64,000 nt of DNA from Deltaproteobacteria bacterium (GTDB taxonomy: Bacteria; Myxococcota; Kuafuiibacteriia; Kuafuiibacteriales; Kuafuiibacteriaceae): contig JACKEN010000001.1 in assembly GCA_020632995.1 (NCBI GenBank), positions 186,001 through 250,000 of the forward strand, given 5' to 3'. Within the stretch, counting starts at the first letter, position 1. Every line of letters starts with the position of its first letter. The translations under genes were made by a program, and so were the position numbers. Positions 45,158-53,940 of this stretch are shown in pieces. The notes below the pieces were generated by a model. It saw nothing but the letters and a program-made list of their open reading frames with translations, ran no database searches and was not told the origin of the DNA.

Positions 45158-46003
45158 GTGAGAGGACTGTCCCCGTTGATCGCCGCCCCCTGGCTCCGCC
45201 CGGTCTACCAGGCCCGGGTCGAGGTGGTGGTGGCGCGCTACACGGCGCTCGTGGCCCCGCGGCGGCGCCGGGTGCCGCTTCTGGTGGCGCACCCCGCCGC
45301 GCCCGTGAGGCCGAGGGTGACGCCGCCCGAGGTGCTCTGGGCGCCACCTGAGGCGGCCTGGGCCGAGGCCCGGCGCCTGGCCGAGGGGGGGCGCGCTCCC
45401 GCGCCCGCCGATGATGCGGGCGGATCCGGATCCTGGCCCTGGCCGACCTCACCTGGCTGGTGCGGAGCTCCGGGTGGTGCGGCGCCTCGCCCGGCGCGGC
45501 GAGGGCGGGCTCCTGGCAGCTCCATTATTGCCCCTCGGTCGGCAGGATGCCTTGCCGGAGCCCACGGCCGAGCTCCTGGGCGCGGCGGCCCGGATCCCCG
45601 GAGCCAGGTGCGGGCCCGGCTCCTGCCCCTGCTGGCCGCGCGGCACGGCCGGCCCGATCTCGCGCAGCTTCTTTGGCCCGACGGCGCCGCCCCGAGCCCA
45701 GTGGTGGTGGGCGAGGTGCCGGAGGGCGCGCCGCGGCGAGTGGAGGCCTTCGGCCGGACGGTGGCGGTGTTCCGGCACCAGGGCGCGCTGTACGCGGTGG
45801 ACGACACCTGCCCGCACCGCGGCGGCCCGCTCGGGCGGGGCGAGGTGACCGGCGGCGCGGTGCAGTGCCCCTTGCACGCGTGGTCCTTCGACCTCGCTAC
45901 CGGGGTGTGCCGCGAGCACCCGTCGGTGGCGGTGGCCCGCTACCGGGTGGCGGAGGCGGGCGGGGTGGTGCGCCTCCTCGGCCCGGCGGAGGGCGCGGGG
46001 TGA
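45158..46003 (+). CDS. Rieske [2Fe-2S] protein with internal compensating frameshifts
   Basis: 281 residues as read, from GTG 45158. The C-terminal Rieske domain binds a 2Fe-2S cluster through CPHRGGPLGRG and CPLHAWSFDLATG (Cys-x-His and Cys-x2-His) and would pass electrons to an oxygenase or reductase. Residues about 87-150 read poorly, but the other two frames read well in turn (RIRILALADLTWLV, then AELRVVRRLARRGEGGLLAA), before the original frame returns near 45600. Three single-base losses would explain this, so the written protein is probably wrong there. A GTGA overlap couples it to the next gene. Confidence 0.75.
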   Translation: MRGLSPLIAAPWLRPVYQARVEVVVARYTALVAPRRRRVPLLVAHPAAPVRPRVTPPEVLWAPPEAAWAEARRLAEGGRAPAPADDAGGSGSWPWPTSPGWCGAPGGAAPRPARRGRAPGSSIIAPRSAGCLAGAHGRAPGRGGPDPRSQVRARLLPLLAARHGRPDLAQLLWPDGAAPSPVVVGEVPEGAPRRVEAFGRTVAVFRHQGALYAVDDTCPHRGGPLGRGEVTGGAVQCPLHAWSFDLATGVCREHPSVAVARYRVAEAGGVVRLLGPAEGAG

Positions 46004-47757
46004 GCGGGGCGGTGCTGGCCTGTGCTGCCCTGAGCGTGCTCCTGACCCCGGGCACCGAGTCGTGGCGCCCGGACGAGCTGAAGGTGAAGCCGCCGCCCCC
46101 GGTGATCGACTTCGACCAGCTCCAGGCCCTCGCCCTGACCTTCCTCGGGCGGCCCTACGTGACCGGCGGGGTGGGGAGCCCGGGCTTCGACTGCTCGGGG
46201 TTCGTGTGCCGGGTCTACGCCGAGGCGGGCTACGGCCTGCCGCGGGTGTCCCGCGATCAGGCGCAAGCGGGCTTGTCGGTGCCGCTCGACGCGGTGCAGC
46301 CGGGTGACCTGCTCTTCTTCGCCGAGGACGGCGAGCCGATCTCGCACGTGGGCATCTACCTCGGCGACGGGAGCATGATCCACGCCTCGAGCGGGCGGGG
46401 CGAGGTGGTGGTGGCGAACCTCTCGCAGAGCTGGTTCCAGGACCGCCTGGTGTCGGCGCGCCGGGTGCTCACCAGCACCACCGGGGTGCCGGGGCCCGCG
46501 ATCCCCGAGGCGCCGGTGCGCGAGCTGGTGGAGCACCAGGGCCGCTTCTCGCTGCCGCCGATGGTGCGGCGCCCCTCGCGTCGACCGCCGCCGTCCTTCG
46601 GGCCCGAGCTGGCGGGGGCGGGGGTCACCTCGCTCGGCTTCCGGAGCGCCTTCCTCACCGAGGCGGGGGTGCTCGGGGCGGTGCTCGCGCCGGAGGCCAC
46701 CTTGCACGTGGAGTCCTGGGCGCTGGATGTGGCGGTGGCGGTGCCGGTGCGCCTCGAGGTCGACGAGGACATCACGGTGGGCACCTTCGAGCGCTGGCAG
46801 GACTACACGCGCTTCTTGCGCCACCTCTCCCTCGGCCTCCCCGGCGCGGACCTGGAGCTGCGCCTGTCGCGCCTGGGCGACGTCTCGCTCGGCACCGGGG
46901 TCCTGGTGGACAGGCTCGCCCCCGGGACCCGGATCCGCGGGGTCCCGGGCCTGTCGGTGGCTCGGAGCCCGCTCACCTTCTTCGGGCGCGCCCGCGCCTC
47001 GTGGGTCGAGGTCGAGGCGATGCTGGACGATGCGGTGGACCCGCAGCTCTTCGGGGTGGGCCTCGCGGTGCCGCTGGGGCCGGTGCAGGTTGGGTTGACG
47101 GCGGCCTCGGACCAGCAGGCCGAGCTGGGCGGCGAGCGCCGGGCCTTCAACGCGGCCGAGGCGCACGGGCGCTGGAGCGCGCTCTCCAACCGGAGCTGGG
47201 ACCTGGATCTGACGGTGAGCGCGGCCGGGGTCCTCGCCCTGGGCGAGGCCGGGTTCGGGGCGCTCGGCGGGGCGCGGGGCCAGTGGCGCCCGAGGAGCAC
47301 GGTGACGGTGAGCGCCGAGCTGCGGGCGGGGATCGCGGGGCCCCGCTTCCTCTCGGGCCTGTTCGGGCCCACCTACCTGGCCTACCGCGGCCTGTTCGGG
47401 GAGGGCCTGGCCGAGCTCCACCGCCGCGGGGTGGTGGAGGGCCGGGCGGAGCTGGCGTTCGGCCGGATCCAGGTGGGCGGCGGCTACGGTCAGGGCTTCG
47501 GCGCGCGCCGCCACCCCCTCGACCAGCGCCTGGAGGCCTACGTGAACCTCGCCGCGCTCCCGCTCGCCCGGGCCCGGCGGCTGGATCTGCGCCTGGTGCT
47601 GATGTCCCGCAGCCTCTTCGACCCCCGCCTCCGCGCCTTCACCGCCCACGGCGGGGCCCGGGTGACCCTCACCGACTGGGCCTTCGCCGAGCTCTATGTG
47701 CAAAAGAGTGAAACCTGGGAGGGCGGCGGTGGTCTGACCGTGACGTGGGCGCCCTGA
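46000..47757 (+). CDS. NlpC/P60 peptidase with beta-rich C-terminal region
   Basis: 585 residues from GTG in a GTGA overlap. A signal-like N-terminus precedes an NlpC/P60 domain (about 35-170) with catalytic Cys in GSPGFDCSGFVCRVY and His in HVGIYLGDGSMIHASS. These cysteine peptidases cut peptidoglycan peptides. Residues about 200-585 are alternating strands (SWALDVAVAVPVRLEVDEDI, DLELRLSRLGDVSLGTGVLV, TVTVSAELRAGIAGPRFLSG) ending GLTVTWAP, suggesting an outer-membrane barrel or surface beta domain. I do not know a named family with this pairing. An incomplete palindrome sits at 46263. Confidence 0.85.
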   Translation: MSGAVLACAALSVLLTPGTESWRPDELKVKPPPPVIDFDQLQALALTFLGRPYVTGGVGSPGFDCSGFVCRVYAEAGYGLPRVSRDQAQAGLSVPLDAVQPGDLLFFAEDGEPISHVGIYLGDGSMIHASSGRGEVVVANLSQSWFQDRLVSARRVLTSTTGVPGPAIPEAPVRELVEHQGRFSLPPMVRRPSRRPPPSFGPELAGAGVTSLGFRSAFLTEAGVLGAVLAPEATLHVESWALDVAVAVPVRLEVDEDITVGTFERWQDYTRFLRHLSLGLPGADLELRLSRLGDVSLGTGVLVDRLAPGTRIRGVPGLSVARSPLTFFGRARASWVEVEAMLDDAVDPQLFGVGLAVPLGPVQVGLTAASDQQAELGGERRAFNAAEAHGRWSALSNRSWDLDLTVSAAGVLALGEAGFGALGGARGQWRPRSTVTVSAELRAGIAGPRFLSGLFGPTYLAYRGLFGEGLAELHRRGVVEGRAELAFGRIQVGGGYGQGFGARRHPLDQRLEAYVNLAALPLARARRLDLRLVLMSRSLFDPRLRAFTAHGGARVTLTDWAFAELYVQKSETWEGGGGLTVTWAP

Positions 47758-47783
47758 CCCGTCTTGTGGCAACATCCGCCCCC

Positions 47784-48698
47784 GTGCGGACCCTGCTGAC
47801 TGTGATCCTGGCCGGCGCCCTCGGCGTCGGGGCCCTCGGGTGCGAGACCAAGCACGACGAGAAGTCCTTCCGGAAGGCGGCCGAGGAGGCCTACCGCGAG
47901 GTGAACGCGGGCTGGATGATCGAGAAGCGCACCCCGGCCGAGACGATCTTCGTGCGGGGCGACCAGCTGGACCGCCTCCCGGTGGCCGACCTGTTCAAGG
48001 CCTATCAGGACAGCAAGCAGAGCGGCGGCGACTTCTTCGACGCCTGGAAGGCGGAGCAGACCAAGCTGATCGAGGCCCGCCGCCGCACGGTGGAGCAGGC
48101 CAAGGACGAGATCATCCCGATCCTGAAGAGCGGCTCCTGGGTGAAGGTGCAGGACCTGGGCGCGATCGGCCCGGCCCGGATGCGCGACCAGATCCGGCCC
48201 TGGCGCAAGGAGGTCGCCACGGACCTGTACGTGGTCCTCGGGGTGCCCGAGGCCAAGCTCGGCTACCGCCTCGCCTCGGTCGAGGAGATGAACGCGGTGG
48301 AGGGCGGCCAGGACGCGTGGCTGGACCGCGCGGTGAAGAACCTCGTCCGCATCGTCGGCACGTCGACCTCGGGCGGCGCGGCGCTCGAGAACGCGCAAGG
48401 CGGCCTGCGGGTGCTGGACATGCCGAACACCGACGGCGTCTCGGGTCTGATCCTCGACCGCGGCTTCCGGGTGAAGATCCTCGAGATGTTCAACCAGCCG
48501 AGCCTGGGGGTGGCGGCGCCCAACCGGAACGTCCTCATCTTCTTCGAGGCCGAGGACTTCACCACCACCAAGCCGGTGCGGGCCCGCACCCACCAGCTCT
48601 ACGACACCCAGAACCACCCCGCGTTCCGGGGCCTGCTGAAGATCGAGAAGGACGCGGTGTCGGTGATGGAGGCCGCGAACCCGAAGCCCCCGAAGTGA
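47784..48698 (+). CDS. Lipoprotein of unknown function (DUF1444-like, weak)
   Basis: 304 residues from GTG 47784. The signal peptide ends GALGC. A helical start (KSFRKAAEEAYREVNAGWMI) is followed by mixed alpha/beta sequence with DLYVVLGVPEAKLGYRLASV, DAWLDRAVKNLVRIVG and PNRNVLIFFEAEDFTTTKPV. This layout recalls the DUF1444/YtpQ family, but the match is only from pattern memory. The C-terminal end overlaps the open frame of the convergent gene by 140 bp, which is longer than real overlaps usually are. Confidence 0.75.
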   Translation: MRTLLTVILAGALGVGALGCETKHDEKSFRKAAEEAYREVNAGWMIEKRTPAETIFVRGDQLDRLPVADLFKAYQDSKQSGGDFFDAWKAEQTKLIEARRRTVEQAKDEIIPILKSGSWVKVQDLGAIGPARMRDQIRPWRKEVATDLYVVLGVPEAKLGYRLASVEEMNAVEGGQDAWLDRAVKNLVRIVGTSTSGGAALENAQGGLRVLDMPNTDGVSGLILDRGFRVKILEMFNQPSLGVAAPNRNVLIFFEAEDFTTTKPVRARTHQLYDTQNHPAFRGLLKIEKDAVSVMEAANPKPPK

Positions 48699-49629
48699 GC
48701 GCTCGAGCTGGCCTGGTGCTGCGGGCCCGGTGCCCGCTGCTGGCGCCGCTCGAGCGCTGAAGCCTGCGCCCTTGAACCCTGAGCGCTGAAGCCTGTCTCT
48801 GATGCCTGAGGCCAGCCGCACATCGCGCCGCACATGGCGCGGCGTCAGCCGACGGTCTTGCAGGCTCCAGCAGCGGCTGGGCCACCAGCTTCCGGGGCCC
48901 TCGGCTGGCCTTGGTGGCTTTGGTGGGCACCCGAAGGTGGTACTCGCCGGGGATGAGGAACACCACCTCGCGGCGCTTCTCGGCGTCGCGCACCAGGACC
49001 TCGGCCCCGAGCAGGCTCTCGACCTCGGGCGGGTCGAGGGGGCGGCCGCGCTCGTCCGCCGCGTGGACCTCGACCGGGGCCCCCACCGGGACGTGGGGGA
49101 GCTTGTCCTTGTCGTCGGCCCCGGCCACCGCGATGCGGGCCGAGCCCATGGCGCGCAGGGTGTGGAGGTTCATGCCGCCGTCCTTCATGTGGGGCACGAA
49201 GCCGTCCGTGGTCCAGCCGGCCTGCTGGTCTCGGGCCTTCACCGCCCGGGCCAGGGTGTCCAGGCCGGCCTCGACCCCCGGCCACAGGTCCTTGGGCAAG
49301 GTGGCCTGCAGGCCCTCGCGCGCCCGCAGGATGTCCTGCAGCTCGAGCGCGCCCCCGACGTCCTCGGAGAAGCGCAGGAGCACCGCCACCCCGAGCTCCC
49401 GCAGGGGGGACGGGCAGCGGGCGAGGAGGGGCTCGAAGCTGGCGAGGTCGAAGGAGAGCCAATACTCCGCGTTGGCCATCATCTTGGCGAAGTCGGCCAG
49501 GGCCTGGGCGTCGGGGCGCTGGGCCAGCGCGCCCGCGGACAGCTCCGCGCCCTCGACGAGGGCGGGGATGCTGGGATGGGCGGGCCTGGGGGCGGCGCCG
49601 CCGGGAGCAGGGCGGGGCGTCATGTGCAT
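48559..49629 (-). CDS. Hypothetical protein with doubtful C-terminus
   Basis: 356 residues as read. Residues 1-255 look genuine: helical (ADFAKMMANAEYWLSFDLAS, RELGVAVLLRFSEDVGGALE) then beta (VEVHAADERGRPLDPPEVES, VVFLIPGEYHLRVPT). Beyond about 48845 the frame runs through a simple-sequence tract and antisense to the neighbouring lipoprotein, giving Arg/Ser-rich sequence; a one-base shift would end it at a stop near 48845. The true gene is therefore probably about 48845-49629. It follows the upstream lipoprotein gene by five bases. Confidence 0.6.
   Translation of the reverse strand: MHMTPRPAPGGAAPRPAHPSIPALVEGAELSAGALAQRPDAQALADFAKMMANAEYWLSFDLASFEPLLARCPSPLRELGVAVLLRFSEDVGGALELQDILRAREGLQATLPKDLWPGVEAGLDTLARAVKARDQQAGWTTDGFVPHMKDGGMNLHTLRAMGSARIAVAGADDKDKLPHVPVGAPVEVHAADERGRPLDPPEVESLLGAEVLVRDAEKRREVVFLIPGEYHLRVPTKATKASRGPRKLVAQPLLEPARPSADAAPCAARCAAGLRHQRQASALRVQGRRLQRSSGASSGHRARSTRPARALTSGASGSRPPSPTPRPSRSSAGPGTRGGSGCRRAGGCGPAPAWWW
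48740..48845. repeat. Simple-sequence tract related to the 51.5-kb repeat region
   Basis: Contains GCGCTGAAGCCTG twice (48755 and 48785 areas) and CCTGTCTCTGATGCCTGA (48792-48809), which recurs with one change at 51579-51596. Ends in GC-rich inverted sequence (CGCCGCACATGGCGCGGCG). It separates two convergent genes. Confidence 0.6.
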
Positions 49630-49634
49630 CCGGC

Positions 49635-50210
49635 TCAGACCCCCAGCAGGTTGATGTCCACCTTCAGCACGATGGTGGTGGTGAGGGTGGCGGAGAGGCC
49701 GCGGTTCTCCCTCAGGGTCATGCTCGCCCCGAAGCGCATCGACTCCGCGGTGGCGTAGGGCTTCAGGTTCACGCCCGGGAGCATGTCGCCGGGGGTGATC
49801 TCCAGCTGGGTGCTGGCGGTCTCGGGCATCATGTCCTTCTTCGCCACCACCACCCGCGGCTGCCCGGGGGCCTCAACGAAGAACTCCACGCTGGTGATGA
49901 AGTTGTCGAGCTGGTCGAAGGCGGGGTTGTTGGCGCCGGTGGCCAGGTCCATGGTGATGGACTCGATCCAGATGGCGTCCACGTCGCTGGGGCTGACCCC
50001 GGCGTTCTGGAACTCCTGGGCGCTCGAGAGGTTGATGCCCGTGAAGCCGCCCCCGGTGAACTCGGGGAGGAAGACGCCTTGCATCTGCGACTCCGGGATC
50101 ACCGTCTCGTCCACGATGGTCTTCGAGAACTCGTCGAGGGCGCCGCAGCCCGAGGCCACCAGGGCGGCGAGGGGGAGCGCGAGGCGTCGGAGGGAAAGGT
50201 GCGGCAACAT
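49635..50210 (-). CDS. Lipoprotein of unknown function
   Basis: 191 residues from ATG 50210. Lipobox VASGCG. The mature protein is beta-rich with a Ser/Thr-rich middle (GINLSSAQEFQNAGVSPSDV, DNFITSVEFFVEAPGQPRVV) and no Cys beyond the anchor. It ends in TTIVLKVDINLLGV. Similar myxobacterial lipoproteins are numerous and unnamed. It is divergent from the zinc-ribbon protein (54 bp between starts). Confidence 0.78.
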   Translation of the reverse strand: MLPHLSLRRLALPLAALVASGCGALDEFSKTIVDETVIPESQMQGVFLPEFTGGGFTGINLSSAQEFQNAGVSPSDVDAIWIESITMDLATGANNPAFDQLDNFITSVEFFVEAPGQPRVVVAKKDMMPETASTQLEITPGDMLPGVNLKPYATAESMRFGASMTLRENRGLSATLTTTIVLKVDINLLGV

Positions 50211-50264
50211 GGGGGGACGGGCTCCATCATACTTCCCACTCCGTGATAGAGAAGAGCCGGGGGC

Positions 50265-51431
50265 ATGATCTTCACCTGTCCCGCCTGCTCGGCCGGGCAC
50301 TCCGTGCCGGTCTCGATGATCCCGAACGGCGGCCTGGAGCAGGTCTGCCGGCGGTGCCGAGCCACGTTCACCATCCACCCGCCCGGCGACGAGGCCGAGG
50401 GCTCCAACACGGATCGGGCCTCCGCCCCGGTCGGGTCGGCCGAGGACTCCGCGACCCTGCCCGCCCTGCCCGGCGACCAGACCCAGGAGCAGACCGCGGC
50501 CGAGCTGCTGGACGTGATCGACGTCGAGGGTGAACCCACCCTGAGCATGGACGCGGCCGAGCCGCTGCCCGGCGATCGCACCCCGCTGGTGGAGCTCGAG
50601 GGCACCCCGACCCCGGTGCAGACCGAAGAGCCCTCGGTCTACGACCGGGTCGCCGAGGGGAGCTACCGCCCCCCCGAGCCGCGGCCCCTGAGCACCGCGG
50701 CGGCCGCGCCCCGCGCCTGGAGCGAGGCCCCCCAGGCGGCCTCGGGCCCTGGCCTCGTCGCCCGGCTCAACGCGGCCCCGCTCCCGGCCCGGGTGGCGCT
50801 CCTGGTGTTCCCGGTCGCCCTTGGGCTCACCCTCCTGCTGAGTCGGGGCGAGGAGGAGGAGCCGATCCAGATCCCGGTGGGGCCGAGCGAGGTCGTGGCG
50901 CCCGAGGCGCCAGCATCTCCCTGCCGAGGCCGCGCCCGAGCCGGTGGCGCCGCCGACCTTCGAGGCTCCGCCCGAGCCGGCCGCAGAGGCCCTCTCCGAT
51001 CACCCCGCCCCCGAGGGCTACCTCTACGTGCAGCGCCGCCGCACCCCCCTGCGGGCCGAGGCCGACGCCGCCGCGCTGCCCCGGTGGCCCGCCTCAAGGC
51101 CGGCCGGCTGGTGCGCGTCTACGAGACCCAGGGCGACTGGGCCCTGGTGCTCCAGGAGCCCGAGGGTCCGGTGGGCTTCGCGTCAAGAGATGCCCTCGGC
51201 CCGCTGAAGCCGGTGAGCGCCCTGGCGGCGGAGGTGGCCTTCGAGGGCTGCCGCGCCGCGAGGAAGAGCGAGCGCCCGGCCTGCCTGGAGGCGGCGGAGG
51301 CCCGGGTCGAGGCCTGCCAGGCCACCTGTCCACCGCTGGGGGGCGGCGACGTCGATCCTGGGGCACGCTGTCAGGCCGCGTGCAACCTGGCTTTCGAGCA
51401 GTGCCAGCGAGGTTGCAGGAAGCGGCGCTAG
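50265..51431 (+). CDS. MJ0042-type zinc-ribbon, single-pass membrane protein with SH3-like domain, frameshifted in the middle
   Basis: 388 residues as read. The N-terminus IFTCPACSAGHSVPVSM with CRRCRATFTI is the CxxC...CxxC zinc ribbon typical of MJ0042 proteins. An acidic linker and one membrane helix (ARVALLVFPVALGLTLLLS) follow. Between about 50930 and 51085 the read frame is Arg-rich nonsense, while the next frame reads APEPVAPPTFEAPPEPAAEA and EGYLYVQRRRTPLRAEADAA, which joins the SH3-like AGRLVRVYETQGDWALVLQE. Two compensating single-base errors are inferred. The C-terminus is Cys-rich (CQATCP, CNLAFEQCQRGC). Confidence 0.72.
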   Translation: MIFTCPACSAGHSVPVSMIPNGGLEQVCRRCRATFTIHPPGDEAEGSNTDRASAPVGSAEDSATLPALPGDQTQEQTAAELLDVIDVEGEPTLSMDAAEPLPGDRTPLVELEGTPTPVQTEEPSVYDRVAEGSYRPPEPRPLSTAAAAPRAWSEAPQAASGPGLVARLNAAPLPARVALLVFPVALGLTLLLSRGEEEEPIQIPVGPSEVVAPEAPASPCRGRARAGGAADLRGSARAGRRGPLRSPRPRGLPLRAAPPHPPAGRGRRRRAAPVARLKAGRLVRVYETQGDWALVLQEPEGPVGFASRDALGPLKPVSALAAEVAFEGCRAARKSERPACLEAAEARVEACQATCPPLGGGDVDPGARCQAACNLAFEQCQRGCRKRR

Positions 51432-51783
51432 ATCGCGGGTGAGTTGGCTCGCTCAGGAGCTCCGAGCCCTGCTCCCCTGGGCCCCTGAGCCCTGGGCCCC
51501 CTGCTCCCCTGGGCCCCTGCTCCCTGGGCCCTGCTCCCTGGGCCCTGCTCCCTGGGCCCTGCTCCCTGCTCCCCGAGTCCTGTCTCTGATACCTGAAGCC
51601 ACCGGCGTCGTGGCGCAACCGTGGTTGCGGAGCGGGTGGGGTGTCAGGCTTCAGAGACAGGCTTCAGGCCTCAGGCCTCAGGGCCTCAGGCTTCAGGCTT
51701 CGGGCTTCGATGCGCCATGCTCCAGGCCCCAGCCGACTGGCACTTGCCGCAGGCTGTGCGGCGAGGATGGGAACGCGAGCGCT
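51432..51783. repeat. Minisatellite and inverted-repeat tract between convergent genes
   Basis: No gene. Roughly 51530-51575 is tandem CCCTGCTCCCTGGG-type units. CCTGTCTCTGATACCTGA (51579-51596) faces CAGGCTTCAGAGACAGG (51646-51662) as an inverted repeat; CGCAACC-GT-GGTTGCG (51614-51629) is a perfect hairpin inside it. From 51646 a 7-base unit AGGCYTC repeats about eight times. Related sequence occurs at 48740-48845. Confidence 0.8.
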
Positions 51784-53904
51784 CTAGCGGGCGCGGACGG
51801 CGAGGGTGTAGGGGCCGGCGGGGCCGGTGATCTGGACGTAGTAGGCGCCGAGGGCGGGCAGGGGCACACCGGTGATCTGGCCGGCCCCCGCCGCGAGCAC
51901 CGCGCCCGCGTCGTTCGTCAACTGGACCTGCCGACCCCGGCCGCCGGTGGTGAGCACCGCGTCGAGGGTGAGGCCGCCGGTGGCGGTGATGGTGAAGGTG
52001 TCCTTGTCGGTCTCGCTCGCCAGCTCGCCCAGCCCCACGTCGCGCCAGCCGGCGAGCGCCGTGGCCTGGTTCTGGGCGTCGTTGGGCTCCACCTCGGTCT
52101 TGGGCTCCACCGCCTGGTAGCCGACCGAGCCCGAGTAGGTCGCCTGCGCGCCGCCGAGGCCGTTGTTGTCGTTGTGCACCGCGAGCACGTACGACTCGGC
52201 GGTGGGGAGGAAGGCCATCGCCTCCTCCACCCCGTCCCCCAACAGGCCGCGGGCGCCCGGCCCGTAGACCCGGATGTGCGGGGTCACGTCGGGGCTGAAG
52301 CTGCTCGCGTCGATGAACAGGAGGGTGGGCCCGGCCACCGTCACCAGGTGCCGCTTCAGCCGGCCGCCGGGATCGAGGACCCCCGAGAGCGCCGCGGTGC
52401 TGGTGATGATGTTCGGATCCGGCTGGATGCCGGTGAGCTCGGCGAAGATGCCGTACTCGAAGAGCGGGCCACCGGCGAAGGGCGGATCACCCAGGTTCAG
52501 CTCGTCGCCCACCACCACGTAGTAGCGGTCGGTCTCGGGCAGGATCGCCTCGATGCGCGGCGCCTCTCCCGAGGAGTCGGTGTTCTGGTAGAGGAGCTCG
52601 AAGTCCCCCGCCTCCCAGTCGTAGACCCGCACGAGCGCCATCACCGGGTTCACCACCGCGGCCGGCCGCACGAGGCCGGTCAGCGCGAGCACCTGGCCCG
52701 CGCGGCCGTCCAGGTAGTACCAGTCGAGGTCCGGCGGGCCGACGTTGGGATCCCGCGGCGCGTCGATGCGGCCGCTGGTCTCGCCCGGGAACACCAGCTC
52801 GGAGGCCAGCTCCGGGGTGCCGTTGGGCTCCAGCTCGCGGCTGGTGTCGGGCTGGTCGACGGTGAGGCGCACCTCGTGGGGCCCGGGGCCGATCAGGCGG
52901 CTGTGGTCGAGCACCACCCGCAAGGTCTCTTGCAGCGGCAGGGTCACCACCACCCGCGAGTCGATGAAGCCGTCGGCCAGGTCGTCGTTCTCGAGCACCG
53001 TGCCGTCGGCCCGCTCCACCACCAGGATGGTGTCCGCCCCGAGGTCCGACGCGCCGAGGCCGAGGTCGGTCTCGGTGCCGACGAGCGTGAACTCCGACGC
53101 GTCCAGCGCGAGGTCCATGACCGGGACCTTCCCCTCCTCGTCGAGGATGAAGGGCTCCGCGATCAGGGGCGGGGTCCGGTTGCTCAGCTCGAGCGGGCGG
53201 GCCTCGATGCTGAGGGCGTACGCGAACTCGAGGCTCCCGATCGGCGCCCCGTCGAGCACCCCGCGGCGGTCGGCCACCGCGATCTCGTACATGCCGGCGC
53301 TCGGGATGTAGATGTCGCGGGCCGCCACGAAGAGGCCGTCGGCCATGCGCGGCGCGGCGTAGCCGTCGCCGGTCACCACGACCAGGGGCTCGAGCAGCGA
53401 GTCGGGGCTCGCGCGGGCCACCCGCACCCGGAGCATCGTGCGGGCCCCCGCCATGAAGCGGAAGCGATCGAAGGCCTGGTTGCCCTCGGGGGTGGGGGGC
53501 TCCACCGCGCCGCGGATCTCGCGCACGCGGCCCTCCTGCACCAGCGACACCATCTCGCCTGCCCCGATCGTGTCGTTGGGCTCGCTCTCGGTGATCGCGT
53601 CGCACGCGTCTTGCCCGACCTGGCCACCCGTCCCGTTGTTGGGGGTGGAGGGGCAGGTGTCACAGGCGTCGCCGATGCCGTCGAGATCGCGATCGCGCTG
53701 CTCGGGGTTGGCCACCGCGGGGCAGTTGTCCATCGAGTCGGGCCACTCGTCGCCGTCCGGGTCATCGGGGGCGGGGCCGGAGTCGGGCAGGGTGCCCGCG
53801 TCGGGGACGCCGGCGTCGTCGGCGGGGGTCTCGCCGCCGCCGCAGCCCGCGGCCAGGGCGAGGCTCAGGGCGAGCAGGAGGCGCGGAAGGCGCGTCGAAG
53901 GCAT
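51784..53904 (-). CDS. Lipoprotein with thrombospondin-3 repeats and PPC domains
   Basis: 706 residues. Lipobox LALAAGCG. Residues about 48-85 are thrombospondin type 3 calcium-binding repeats (DPDGDEWPDSMDNCPAV, RDRDLDGIGDACD). The remainder holds three or more PPC (pre-peptidase C-terminal) units that begin E-x-EPND or similar (ESEPNDTIGAGEM, SRELEPNGTPELASEL, EVEPNDAQNQATAL), each a small beta sandwich. It is a large surface or secreted protein, probably calcium-stabilised, without an enzyme domain. A perfect palindrome is at 52920. Confidence 0.88.
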   Translation of the reverse strand: MPSTRLPRLLLALSLALAAGCGGGETPADDAGVPDAGTLPDSGPAPDDPDGDEWPDSMDNCPAVANPEQRDRDLDGIGDACDTCPSTPNNGTGGQVGQDACDAITESEPNDTIGAGEMVSLVQEGRVREIRGAVEPPTPEGNQAFDRFRFMAGARTMLRVRVARASPDSLLEPLVVVTGDGYAAPRMADGLFVAARDIYIPSAGMYEIAVADRRGVLDGAPIGSLEFAYALSIEARPLELSNRTPPLIAEPFILDEEGKVPVMDLALDASEFTLVGTETDLGLGASDLGADTILVVERADGTVLENDDLADGFIDSRVVVTLPLQETLRVVLDHSRLIGPGPHEVRLTVDQPDTSRELEPNGTPELASELVFPGETSGRIDAPRDPNVGPPDLDWYYLDGRAGQVLALTGLVRPAAVVNPVMALVRVYDWEAGDFELLYQNTDSSGEAPRIEAILPETDRYYVVVGDELNLGDPPFAGGPLFEYGIFAELTGIQPDPNIITSTAALSGVLDPGGRLKRHLVTVAGPTLLFIDASSFSPDVTPHIRVYGPGARGLLGDGVEEAMAFLPTAESYVLAVHNDNNGLGGAQATYSGSVGYQAVEPKTEVEPNDAQNQATALAGWRDVGLGELASETDKDTFTITATGGLTLDAVLTTGGRGRQVQLTNDAGAVLAAGAGQITGVPLPALGAYYVQITGPAGPYTLAVRAR
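52920..52933. repeat. Dispersed palindrome GCAAG-N4-CTTGC
   Basis: Perfect copy, spacer GTCT on the plus strand. On the coding strand it reads CAA-GAG-ACC-TTG (Gln-Glu-Thr-Leu) in the TSP3/PPC lipoprotein gene. Confidence 0.75.
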
Positions 53905-53940
53905 GACCCCTCGGGTGTAGCAGACGGGGCCCGGGCCAGG

